Positions 1 to 8,900 of a stretch of DNA of 64,000 nucleotides are shown in pieces. The DNA is from Hyphomicrobiales bacterium (GTDB taxonomy: Bacteria; Pseudomonadota; Alphaproteobacteria; Rhizobiales; Rhizobiaceae): contig JAJFHV010000004.1 in the NCBI GenBank assembly GCA_021775415.1, positions 182,859-246,858 of the forward strand. Reading direction: 5' to 3'. Position 1 is the stretch's first letter. Each line of letters begins with the position of its first letter. Both the position numbers and the translations under genes were made by a program. Under the pieces are notes generated by a model that was given only the letters and a program-made list of their open reading frames with translations, was not told the DNA's origin and did not search any database.

Positions 1-1
1 T

Positions 2-88
2 TACTCGGGCTGGGTTTGGGGGGCTCTCATTGCCGTAATCATTGGGCTGGTCTTGGTACAACCGCGGTCGCATGAAGCTTCGACATAG
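2..88 (+). CDS. C-terminal end of a membrane protein (5' end outside window)
   Basis: The reading frame entering from the left edge gives 28 residues and a TAG stop. It contains one hydrophobic stretch (GALIAVIIGLVLV) followed by a short polar tail (QPRSHEAST). This looks like the last transmembrane helix and cytoplasmic tail of a transporter such as an MFS permease, but 28 residues cannot decide the family. It converges on the choline-dehydrogenase-like gene, with about 30 bp between the two stops. Confidence 0.5.
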   Translation, partial: YSGWVWGALIAVIIGLVLVQPRSHEAST

Positions 89-117
89 GGCCGATTATCA
101 AAGATGCAGGAATAGAT

Positions 118-1809
118 CTACGCTTTCTTTATGCGGTCTGTCGTCTCCCAGTCCGGATTAATCCACGGTACGTGATTTGATTTCGCAAGCGGATCCCTGC
201 CGAGAATATGATCAGACGCTTTCTCGCCAACCATGATTGATGGGCCATTGAGGTTGCCGTTTGTGATGCGCGGGAAGATTGAACTGTCGGCGAGGCGAAG
301 ATTTTTAACGCCAATTACCCGGCACTCGGAGTCAACAACCGACATCCTGTCTTTGGCATCACCCATTTTGCAGGTGCCACAAGGGTGATAGGCACTTTCA
401 ACATGTTCCGCAATAAAGGCGTTCAGTTCGTCGTCGCTCTGAACATCTGTACCTGGTGCGAGTTCCTGGCCGCGATAGGCATCAAAAGCCTGTTGTCCGA
501 ATATTTCTCGCGTCAAACGAATGCAGTGGCGAAAGTCTGTCCAGTCTTCCTCATGAGCCATGTAATTGAACTTGATCGAGGGCGCTTCTTTGGGATCTGG
601 AGAGTTGAGACGCACTTCACCGCGTGATTTTGAGCGCATTGGGCCGACATGCGCTTGAAATCCATGCGATTTGGCGGCGAGCTTGCCGTCATAGCGGATC
701 GCAACCGGCAGAAAATGGTATTGGATATCGGGATAATTGACCCCGGCACGGGACCGCAGAAAAGCGCAGGCTTCGAAATGGTTGGTCGCGCCCAGTCCGG
801 TTTTGAATAACAACCACTCGGCGCCAATCATGGCCTTGGAAAAAAGGTCCAGTTTTGAATATAGCGAAACCGGCTGGGTGCACTCCTGTTGAACATAGAG
901 TTCCAGGTGATCCTGTAAATTTGAGCCAACGCCTGGCCGGTCAGCCAATACCTTGATGCCATGTTCGCGCAAATGGTTTGCTGGTCCAATTCCCGAAAGC
1001 ATCAGTAATTTTGGTGAGTTGAAGGCCGAAGCGGCCAGCACTACTTCGCGGTTTGCGTGAACAATACTTGTATGTGTACCACGGCGAATTTCAACACCCG
1101 TTGCGCGGGTGCCGTCGAACAGGATTTTTTCTGCTAACCCACGGACAACAAAAAGGTTCTTGCGGTTTAACGCGGGCTTTAGATAGGCATTTGCCGCAGA
1201 CCATCGCCTGCCTTTCCAGACCGTGCGCTCCATCGCGCCGAAGCCTTCCTGCCTGGTTCCGTTATAATCTGCAGTAATGCCAAAACCTGCCTGCTCCCCG
1301 GCGTTGATGAAGGCATCAAAAAGCGGAATCTCCCGCTCGCCGCGTGTCACATGCAAGGGGCCGGATGAACCGCGAACGCCTTCTTCGCCTCCATGGGAAC
1401 TTTCCATGCGCTGGAAATAGGGCAGCACATCTGCGTGGGACCATCCCTTGGCACCCGTTTCTTCCCAATGGTCAAAGTCGCAGGCGTGACCTCGAACATA
1501 GACCATGCCGTTGATTGATGAAGAGCCGCCAATCACCTTGCCACGCGGAGCGGCAAGTTTTCGCCCGCCCAAATGAGGCTCTGGTTCTGTGCGATACCCC
1601 CAGTCATAGGTGGACATGTTCATGGGATAAGAAAGAGCCGACGGCATCTGAATCAGCGGGCCGATATCCGAACCGCCAAATTCGATGACGATAACCGAGT
1701 TCTTGCCGTCTTCAGACAGGCGATCAGCCATCACAGAACCTGCCGATCCAGAGCCGATTATCACAAAATCAGCAGAAAAATTTGGGACTGTGGAGGCTGA
1801 ACCGGACAT
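118..1809 (-). CDS. betA: GMC oxidoreductase, choline dehydrogenase type
   Basis: This 563-residue FAD enzyme of the glucose-methanol-choline family most likely oxidises choline to betaine aldehyde, or a related alcohol. Visible features are the N-terminal dinucleotide-binding motif GSGSAG (residues 19-24), the family signature around [18 protein letters not shown], and the C-terminal catalytic His475 in HPCGTCKMG followed by the NGNLNGPS loop. The length fits BetA (about 550). The segment [16 protein letters not shown] is close to BetA proteins, so I favour choline over generic alcohols, but no betB, betI or choline transporter gene is visible to confirm it. No clear Shine-Dalgarno precedes the chosen ATG. 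Confidence 0.8.
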   Translation of the reverse strand: MSGSASTVPNFSADFVIIGSGSAGSVMADRLSEDGKNSVIVIEFGGSDIGPLIQMPSALSYPMNMSTYDWGYRTEPEPHLGGRKLAAPRGKVIGGSSSINGMVYVRGHACDFDHWEETGAKGWSHADVLPYFQRMESSHGGEEGVRGSSGPLHVTRGEREIPLFDAFINAGEQAGFGITADYNGTRQEGFGAMERTVWKGRRWSAANAYLKPALNRKNLFVVRGLAEKILFDGTRATGVEIRRGTHTSIVHANREVVLAASAFNSPKLLMLSGIGPANHLREHGIKVLADRPGVGSNLQDHLELYVQQECTQPVSLYSKLDLFSKAMIGAEWLLFKTGLGATNHFEACAFLRSRAGVNYPDIQYHFLPVAIRYDGKLAAKSHGFQAHVGPMRSKSRGEVRLNSPDPKEAPSIKFNYMAHEEDWTDFRHCIRLTREIFGQQAFDAYRGQELAPGTDVQSDDELNAFIAEHVESAYHPCGTCKMGDAKDRMSVVDSECRVIGVKNLRLADSSIFPRITNGNLNGPSIMVGEKASDHILGRDPLAKSNHVPWINPDWETTDRIKKA

Positions 1810-2565
1810 TGATGAAAAAATTCAGTTGAGTTCAAATTGGGCTAGTTTGATCCGTCAAATTACCCGTTTAACGATGTTTGGTAAAGCTGGGCCACGCCAT
1901 TTGATGCTCCGATAACGCGCTATCCACCTGCAACGGAGAAGCGGTACCAAATTCCTTGCGCACAATGATGATTGGATATGAAATGCTTTCGCGGCGCATT
2001 GGCACCCGTATTTTTTCGGGAAATGGCTGAAAACAACCGATTTTGTCCAAAAAAATTTCCAATTCTTACCTAACGGAAACACAGAGAATCAGTTACCACT
2101 CGATTTTGTAAGTAGAGGGTTATCGGAAGAGGTTACTTCCGTTGAAGTGCAGGGCGTGTAGCAATGTTGAAAGCGTTTTTGTGGCCGAAGGAAAATCTCT
2201 CCCTCCGGCCCTGAGGATTCTGTGTTTTTTTGCCAACATCACGCGGCGGATATTGCCAATCAAATTCGCACAGAATTCGCATTTCCCCAATTTTCCAATT
2301 TCAAATCTTTTAGTGCTTGTCGGCGATCGCAACAGGCACCAGCAGTTCGGCAAGGAATTGAGTGCAACCTCCTTTCTCGCTGAAGTTTCCCTACATGCAG
2401 CAAAGCAATTCAACTGGCGGTTCGATGAACCGTCATTGCTTTTCGTATGTCGGGAAAAGAGCGGCGTTCCGGAAATGATTTCCGGAGTGTCAAAACGGCT
2501 GACCGCTTTCTTGGACCAAAGCTTATCAGCCATTAACCCAGCAGTTCTAACTCGGGGGACGAACC
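1810..2565. other. 756-bp intergenic region, probable regulatory region of the surface locus
   Basis: No convincing gene lies here. A 155-codon plus-strand frame (2142-2609) and a 204-codon minus-strand frame (2120-2734) both run into the start of the next gene and look non-coding. Structure seen: a 6-bp hairpin CGGAAG/CTTCCG at 2124-2141, two AATTCGCA direct repeats one helical turn apart (2263-2270 and 2274-2281), and the palindrome at 2468-2486. I could not identify a clear -35/-10 pair. The size and symmetry elements suggest regulated expression of the downstream genes. Confidence 0.5.
2468..2486. promoter_or_regulatory. 19-bp perfect palindrome, candidate operator
   Basis: TCCGGAAATGATTTCCGGA is a perfect inverted repeat (nine bases on each side of a central G), ending 79 bp before the start codon of the first surface-repeat gene. 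The symmetry and position fit a dimeric regulator site. It could also be a short hairpin in the 5' leader, depending on where transcription starts. The cognate regulator is unknown. Confidence 0.4.
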
Positions 2566-3525
2566 ATGAATGCTGTAAACGACAATTACAAACCGGTTGG
2601 GAGCCGTAATCTTGCCAACCTGATATCAAACAAACTTGCGGTGTCATCCATTGCGCTTTTGACTGCATTTGCTGCAGTTCAAACCGCGTGGGCGACCATC
2701 GACAACACGGTGACTGCCACAGGTGATTCTCCATCTGGCACGGATGATGTAACGGACAATGTGCTCGAAACTGTGGATGTGGTTGATGCCGCGCCGTCGA
2801 TCACTGTAACCAAGGTGGCCGATGATGTAACCGACGTAATTGTAGGCCAAACCGTGACCTACACTTATACGGTTGAAAATACTGGCAATGTCACGCTTTC
2901 CAATGTGTTTTTGACAGAATCTCATGATGGCACCGGGCCGGCACCAGTACCGGCCGGGCTGACACTCAGTACTGATATTGCGCCATTACTCGATTCAACC
3001 GATGGAGGTGGTAACGAAATATGGGACACACTTGCACCCAACGATATTGTTACCTGGCAATCTACCTATGTCGTTACCCAGGCTGATCTCGATGCCAATG
3101 GCGGCGGTGATAATGATCTCGACAATACAGTCACTGCCACTGCATCATCCTTCGGCAACGTCGATGACATCACTGGCAATGTCTCGGAAGAAGTGGATCT
3201 GGTGGATGTTAACGCATCAATCTCCATCTCCAAGGTAGCCGACGATGATACGGATGTAACGCTTGGGCAATTGATTACCTACACCTACACTGTCACCAAT
3301 GATGGCAATGTGGCGGTAGACAATATCACCTTGAGCGATGCACATGGTGGGTCCGGTCCCGCACCGACACCGACCAGTGAAACCCTGCTAACCGATAATC
3401 TGCCATTGCTCGATTCTACCGATGCGGCGGCTGATAACAGTTGGGATTCGCTTGGACGCGGCGATGTGATTACCTTTACCGGTACATACACCGTCACCCA
3501 ATCTGACATAGATACGCTGCAGTAA
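2566..3525 (+). CDS. exported DUF11/DUF7507-type repeat protein, surface locus gene 1
   Basis: The 319-residue product has a signal peptide (hydrophobic core about residues 25-40, likely cleavage after AWA at 43) and then two beta-sandwich repeats of the DUF11/DUF7507 type (about 77-205 and 219-319). Each repeat opens with S-I-T/S-V/I-[TS]-K and carries YTYTV.N.GNV and GDVITF.GTYTVTQ motifs. The mature N-terminus (TIDNTVTATG) matches the strand that closes repeat 1 (DLDNTVTATA). The protein ends at TYTVTQSDIDTLQ, exactly where that closing strand should follow in repeat 2. No lipobox, LPXTG or membrane anchor is present. A GGGGGAC Shine-Dalgarno precedes the ATG. It is the first of five co-oriented genes. 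Role unknown; probably a cell-surface or extracellular structural protein. Confidence 0.75.
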   Translation: MNAVNDNYKPVGSRNLANLISNKLAVSSIALLTAFAAVQTAWATIDNTVTATGDSPSGTDDVTDNVLETVDVVDAAPSITVTKVADDVTDVIVGQTVTYTYTVENTGNVTLSNVFLTESHDGTGPAPVPAGLTLSTDIAPLLDSTDGGGNEIWDTLAPNDIVTWQSTYVVTQADLDANGGGDNDLDNTVTATASSFGNVDDITGNVSEEVDLVDVNASISISKVADDDTDVTLGQLITYTYTVTNDGNVAVDNITLSDAHGGSGPAPTPTSETLLTDNLPLLDSTDAAADNSWDSLGRGDVITFTGTYTVTQSDIDTLQ

Positions 3526-3577
3526 GCGGCAACCCTTTGTCGGATCGCCTCAGGCATAGCCTGCATACACGCAGGCG

Positions 3578-3628
3578 CGTGAATTTTCATCCAGGTTCTC
3601 CCCCGAGTCCTGGATGGGAAATTTCACG
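3578..3628 (+). repeat. long imperfect hairpin between surface genes 1 and 2
   Basis: The 220-bp gap between genes 1 and 2 contains an inverted repeat. Arm 3578-3595 includes CGTGAATTTTC and CATCCAGG. Arm 3609-3628 includes CCTGGATG and GAAATTTCACG. This gives an 8-bp perfect stem plus an 11-bp stem with one mismatch. Smaller nested stems (GCCTGC/GCAGGC at 3559-3576 and CAGGC/GCCTG at 3551-3563) lie just upstream and partly exclude each other. No T-run follows, so a simple terminator is unlikely. Processing, attenuation or differential expression within the operon is possible. Confidence 0.45.
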
Positions 3629-3745
3629 TGCGAAAACAAGGTCCAAACTTCGGGAAACTTGTTTCCCGTCGATGTGCCTGACGATCCGATTTTTCCTTCT
3701 CCAGCCTTCCGGCAAGCCGTGGTCCAACGGATTAAGGAGGGCTGG

Positions 3746-4645
3746 ATGAGGAAACCGGCTCAGGGATACAAGTGCAAAATGATGACCGTTGGGGGCTTCA
3801 AGCTTCCGGCGTTGTCGTTGCTTGCGCTTGTATCCCTGTGGTCAGTTCAAACCGCTTGGGCAACAATAGACAACACTGCAACTGCCACCGGTACCCACAA
3901 TGCTGCCCCGGTGACCGCCAACGACAGCGAGTCCGTCGATGTTGTTGATGCGGTTGCGTCGATTTCGGTAACCAAAACTGCTGATGTGGCAAGTGTATCT
4001 GCTGCGGGTGATGCGGTTCAATATTCAGTTGCCGTTCAAAACACTGGCAATGTAACGGCAACCGCGATCACCGTAACCGATACGCTTACGACGCTTGTTT
4101 GCCCAATCAGCGGCAATAACACCATCGCAACGCTTGCACCCGGCGCAATTGAAACCTGCACCGTGACTTATAATGCTACCCAGGCTGACTTTGACCTCAA
4201 TGGCGCCAATGATGGTGGCTCGGCAGATGGCGACATCGACAACACTGCGACTGCGAACGGAACAGCTAATGGCGGCCCGGTCACGGCCAATGATTCACTC
4301 GCGATTACGCTGAACGTCAATCCGGATCTGTCGATTGTCAAATCCGCTATTCTGAATGATGAGGTGTTAGCCGACGGATTGGCCGTTCCCGGCGAAACCG
4401 TTTCCTACACTTATGTGGTCACCAATACCGGCAACGTCACGATCACCAATATGCGCGTCGACGATACGCATGACGGGTCCGGCCCGTTGGTGATCGGCGG
4501 CGAGACACTGACCGGTGATGCTGCCCCACTTCTAGATTCAATCGATGCCGCCGCAAACGGGGCCTGGGACAGTATTGCCCCGGGCGACGCCATCACCTTC
4601 ACCGCAACCTACACCGTAACCCAAACAGATATGGACAATCAGTAA
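3746..4645 (+). CDS. exported DUF11/DUF7507-type repeat protein, surface locus gene 2
   Basis: I chose the ATG at 3746 because AAGGAGG ends 5 nt before it. An upstream in-frame ATG at 3614 has no such site. The 299-residue product has a signal peptide ending at AWA (39), then TIDNTATATGT, then two repeats: one opening with SISVTKTAD and one with LSIVKSAILNDE. As in gene 1, the mature N-terminus resembles a repeat-closing strand (compare DGDIDNTATANG inside the protein), and the chain stops at TYTVTQTDMDNQ just before that strand would occur. The junction between repeats is rich in Asp, Asn and Gly (DLNGANDGGSADGDID), which could bind calcium. There is no membrane anchor. Confidence 0.75.
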   Translation: MRKPAQGYKCKMMTVGGFKLPALSLLALVSLWSVQTAWATIDNTATATGTHNAAPVTANDSESVDVVDAVASISVTKTADVASVSAAGDAVQYSVAVQNTGNVTATAITVTDTLTTLVCPISGNNTIATLAPGAIETCTVTYNATQADFDLNGANDGGSADGDIDNTATANGTANGGPVTANDSLAITLNVNPDLSIVKSAILNDEVLADGLAVPGETVSYTYVVTNTGNVTITNMRVDDTHDGSGPLVIGGETLTGDAAPLLDSIDAAANGAWDSIAPGDAITFTATYTVTQTDMDNQ

Positions 4646-4977
4646 TGACAAAACATGAAATGCATTTGAACAAAACCACTCTCGTTGCAGGCCAAAGCCG
4701 GCAAACCGGGGATCGAGCGATCACCACCCCCCTGGTAGGTGCCGGTCGAACGGAGGATTTTTCGAGAACCATTTTCGAGTTTGCCACGCGTAAGGCGGCG
4801 CCGCCGGGTGATGAAGGCCAGCTTGCGCGACGAACGCGCACCGGTCCGGATCAGGGCACCAAACAAAACAGAATTTTAGATAGGCAAACCAAGAGAAAAA
4901 CCATGAACACGCAACACGAACACAAACCAGAAACCGGCCTTACAGCCGCAACTCATCGTTTGAAGGGGCAATTCAAG
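4646..4977 (+). other. 332-bp spacer between surface genes 2 and 3, open in frame but probably not translated
   Basis: An in-frame ATG at 4645 overlaps the stop of gene 2 (TAATG), and the frame stays open into gene 3. The encoded segment is polar, Arg/Thr-rich and unlike the secreted proteins, and a signal peptide would lie more than 100 residues inside. Another ATG at 4903 has only a weak AAGAGA upstream. I see a GC palindrome GGCGGCGCCGCC and a GCGCG/CGCGC hairpin, but nothing else convincing. I treat it as a leader or spacer; translation from 4645 or 4903 cannot be excluded. Confidence 0.4.
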
Positions 4978-5949
4978 ATGAAAATCGATCCAGTGTGGGC
5001 TTTCCCGCTCATTACCCACAAAACCCTGAAGCGGGTCGGTGTATCCATGCTGGCTTTGATGACGGCTACTGCGTCAGTGGTCCCATCCTGGGCAGCTGGT
5101 AACGTCGACAACTCGGCGGTGGCTGTTGGTACTTACTTGGGTGTGGATGACACTACGTCTGGTGCTTCGGTTCAGGCCGTTCCGATTGCAGATCCGTCAC
5201 GGGATCTTAACGTCGTTAAAACGGTGGCAACCGGTCCTACAACCGGGTCCGGGTCAAATGGAACGATCACAGATGGCGGTGACACGATCACCTACCAGTA
5301 TGTGGTTACCAATGATGGCAACATCACTGAAACCAATGTCACACCCGTGGAGGCTGCATTCCCGACATTTGACGGAAATGCCGGTACCGGCAGTTGGGCT
5401 GGAGGTTTCACGGTTACGGTCGGAAGTGCCGCGTCAGTGGCACCGGGTGCAAGTGTAACGTTTGAAAGAACCTACACAATGTCATCAGCCGATGTGTATC
5501 TGGCAGCCGGCATCACCGATGCGGTCGACAATGTGGCAACCGCAAGTTCGGATGATCATACCGATCCAAGCACAAGCACCGCGGAGACGACGATAATCGG
5601 TGCAGGCGCTTTGACGATCGCCAAGGTTGCTGTGCTGGATGACACGGTTGGAACCCAGGCGCTGTTGGCCGAGGTCGGTGAAACCATCACCTATACCTAC
5701 ACCGTCACCAACACCGGTAACGTGGCTCTCACCAACGTCGGCGTGGCTGATACCCACGAAGCTGTGCTGCTTGCACCTGCTCCGGCCGGTGAAGACATAG
5801 CTGGCCTCGGATTTACCGATAACGGGTTGGCGGCAGACAGTGCGGACGCAACCGCAGATGACGGTGTCTTCGATACGCTTGGTCCGTTGGATGTGGTCAC
5901 CTTCACCTACGTCCATACGGTCACTCAGGCCGAATTCGACGCGCAGTAG
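4978..5949 (+). CDS. exported DUF11/DUF7507-type repeat protein, surface locus gene 3
   Basis: Starting at the ATG at 4978 (GAAGGGG about 9 nt upstream) gives 323 residues with a signal peptide that ends near WAA at residue 40. This is the same layout as genes 1 and 2. The mature chain begins GNVDNSAVAVGT, a repeat-closing strand. Two repeats follow (DLNVVKTVATGP... and LTIAKVAVLDDT...). It ends at TYVHTVTQAEFDAQ, again one strand short. Starts at 4903 (348 residues) or 4645 (434 residues) are possible but bury the signal peptide. Gene 4 begins 18 nt downstream, so the two are probably co-transcribed. No enzymatic motif is visible. Confidence 0.72.
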   Translation: MKIDPVWAFPLITHKTLKRVGVSMLALMTATASVVPSWAAGNVDNSAVAVGTYLGVDDTTSGASVQAVPIADPSRDLNVVKTVATGPTTGSGSNGTITDGGDTITYQYVVTNDGNITETNVTPVEAAFPTFDGNAGTGSWAGGFTVTVGSAASVAPGASVTFERTYTMSSADVYLAAGITDAVDNVATASSDDHTDPSTSTAETTIIGAGALTIAKVAVLDDTVGTQALLAEVGETITYTYTVTNTGNVALTNVGVADTHEAVLLAPAPAGEDIAGLGFTDNGLAADSADATADDGVFDTLGPLDVVTFTYVHTVTQAEFDAQ

Positions 5950-5967
5950 AGGCTTTGATCTGATCTC

Positions 5968-8900
5968 ATGAAGTATCTGCGCCACAATAGAACAAGGACC
6001 GGTTGGTTCGTCAGGAGACGCAAGTCTCCAATGGCGATCCTTGTTGCGTTCATGTTCCTTGTGGCGCAGATACAAACTTCCCTTGCAGCGATTACCAATG
6101 ACGCGGTTGCAACGGCAACCTATTCCGGTAATCCGGTAAATTCACCGATAAGCAATCAATCCGTTCCGGTGGCGGGCGCTGCTCCAGCGATGACGGTTAC
6201 GAAAACCGGTGTGCTGAATGACGATGATGGCACTCCAGGCCTTAGTGCTGGAGACACAATTTCTTACACCGTTACGGTGGAAAATACAGGCAATGTTAGC
6301 CTCACCAATGTGGTGGCGAACGATCCGCTTGTAACGTTGACGCTCGCGTCCGGGGACACGGATGGTGACAGCGAAATCGACCCGGGCGAGACCTGGAACT
6401 ACACCGCCAGTTACACAATCACCGCGCTGGATCTCAGTACCAATGGTGGCGGTGATGGTGACATTGACAACACGGTCACAATTTCAACCGATCAATTGCC
6501 GGATGCGCCCGCCAGCACCGCGGTCCCGATCAATCCAAGTGCTTCAATGGATGTCACGAAATCCGGCACTTTGAATGATGATGATGGAACGCCTGGCCTC
6601 TCCGCGGGAGATACAATCGACTATGTAATCACGGTGGAAAACACCGGGCTGGTGACCCTCACCAATGCGAACATCGCTGATGTGCTGGACCAGAATGGCA
6701 GTTCGATTGCGCTTGCTACAACCGGGCCGACCGGCGATACAGATGGGGACAGCGAGATTGATCCATCTGAAACCTGGCAATTCCTCGCCAGCCATACCAT
6801 CACTCAAGCCAATCTTGATGACGGGAATGATCTGGCAAACACAGCAACGGTGACAACTGACCAGGTTGGGCCGGAATCTGATGGTGATACGCAGGTGCTG
6901 GCAGGATTAAGCAGCAGTTACACGATGACCAAAACTGCAAGCCTGGCGGTCGGAGATGGTGATGGTCTGGGGGATGTGGGAGAAATCATCACCTTTACGT
7001 TCAACTTCACCAACACAGGCAACCAGACGCTTACCAATCTTGCTGTAAGTGATCCGCTTTCGGGTCTATCTGCAATCGCATGTCTTGGAGATGGGGACAG
7101 TGATGGCGATATCGACAGCCTTCTACCGGGTGCCTCAAACTCCTGCTCTGCGACCTATACAATTGTTCAGGCAGATGTGGACAATGGTTCCCTTACCAAC
7201 ACGGCCACGACAACAGCTACCGGAGCCGACAGTGCAACTCCGGTGGTTGAGGACGATACGGCAAATGACAATTCGACCACCACACCGATGGATCGGGTTG
7301 TTGATCTGCTGTTGACAAAGACCGTCACCACGCCGGTTGCTGTCCTGCCGAATGTTTACGAGTATCAATATATTATCCAACTGACGAATGCAGGCAGTAC
7401 AGCACTTACCAATCTGCGGATGCAGGACGATCTGGATGCAGCGATAATTGCGCCGGCAGCATTGTTGGGAGCTCCGTCATTTGTAATCTCCGGATTTACG
7501 GGAACGGGAGGGCCAAACGGGGGCTATGATGGATCAGCAGATGTGGAGCTGCTTGCAGGTGACGTACAGTTGGATCCTGCGGCGTCTGGAACCATAACGA
7601 TTACTCTCCGGGTGGATACCGCCGGGCAACCGTTCTCATCCCTTAACACGGCGATTGGAACAGCCACTGAACTTCCCGGGCCAGTTTTATCGGATGATCC
7701 AACACAAACACCTGGCGATCCGAATGATGTCAATCCAACCCCTGCAACGGTGCCAGATGCCGATGTGGACGGATCGCCGGATACGGACGAGTCGGCGGTT
7801 GTTGACCGCGATGGCGACAGTGTGGCGGATGCATTTGATTATGACCCGACCGGGTATTTCTACTGCGAGGATGATGGAGCGATACTCAGCGGCGGCAGTA
7901 TTGCGGTGCAAAATATTTCGTTGGGCGGAACACAGACCGGCGTTGGCAGCTCCAACAACATTACCATATTGAGGGATGGCAGCGGAGGCTCCTACCAGTT
8001 CTATGTGACGGCGCCGGGCACGTACCGGATTATCCCGACACTGCCACCAAGTGGTGTTGCCAGTACGGTTACGACAAGTTCCGGCACTTTGGATGTTACA
8101 AGTCTGCTGCCATCCAATCCGGGGGTAATTGGCGCGGGTGAAACCGGTTCCACCGGGATACTCAGTGATTTCTCATCGCCAGCAAATCCGTACTACACAG
8201 AGTTCATTGTTGAGTATGGTGATCCGATTGTCTTTAACAACAACATTCCGCTGGCGCTTTGCGGCACTCCAGAACTATCCACCAGCAAGGTTGTCACCAG
8301 CGGGCCTACGCTCCTTCCCAACAGCACAAGCGATGTTACATTTCGGATTGTTGCTGAAAACACCGGTACGCTGCTGATTGATCAGGTTAATCTTCGTGAT
8401 GACCTGGCTTCCGTGTTTGGTGCTGGAAATTACACAATTAACAGCCTCACAATTGAAACCGCACCGCCTGGGTTTGGGGCGGGGATTGATCCATTCTTTG
8501 ATGGAAATGGCAACCAGAGGATGCTTACAATCAATGGTACCCTGCAGCAGGGAGAGCTGGTTTCGGTACTTTTGAGCATCAACGTGAATGTTCCGGATGG
8601 GGTTTACACGAATACAGAGTTTGCAAGTTGTGTATCCGGATTTGATGGTTCTGCCCTGCCTGATGTATCGGCATCTGTTGATATCACCATCAATCGGCTG
8701 GCAGGTGCGGGCGGCTTGTTGGTCAGCAAATCCACTTCAATCAGATCGGCGCGGATCGGCTCTGTGGTGCCATACACCGTTACGGTTGATAACAACGATC
8801 CTTCCAGTCTGATAGGAACCAGCATCGTGGACTTCATGCCACCGGGGTTCACTTATGTGCCCGGGACAGCAACCCTTGGGGGCGTACCGCTCGAACCGGT

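Noticed and set aside
2142..2609. 155-codon plus-strand frame upstream of surface gene 1
   Set aside because: It overlaps the start of gene 1 in another frame, has no ribosome site and encodes a composition unlike its neighbours.
3614..3745. Extended N-terminus for surface gene 2 from an ATG at 3614
   Set aside because: The ATG at 3746 has a strong AAGGAGG and gives a normal signal peptide; the extension falls in the hairpin region.
4645..4977. Long N-terminal extension of surface gene 3 starting in the gene 2 stop codon
   Set aside because: It would place the signal peptide more than 100 residues inside; kept only as an alternative start.
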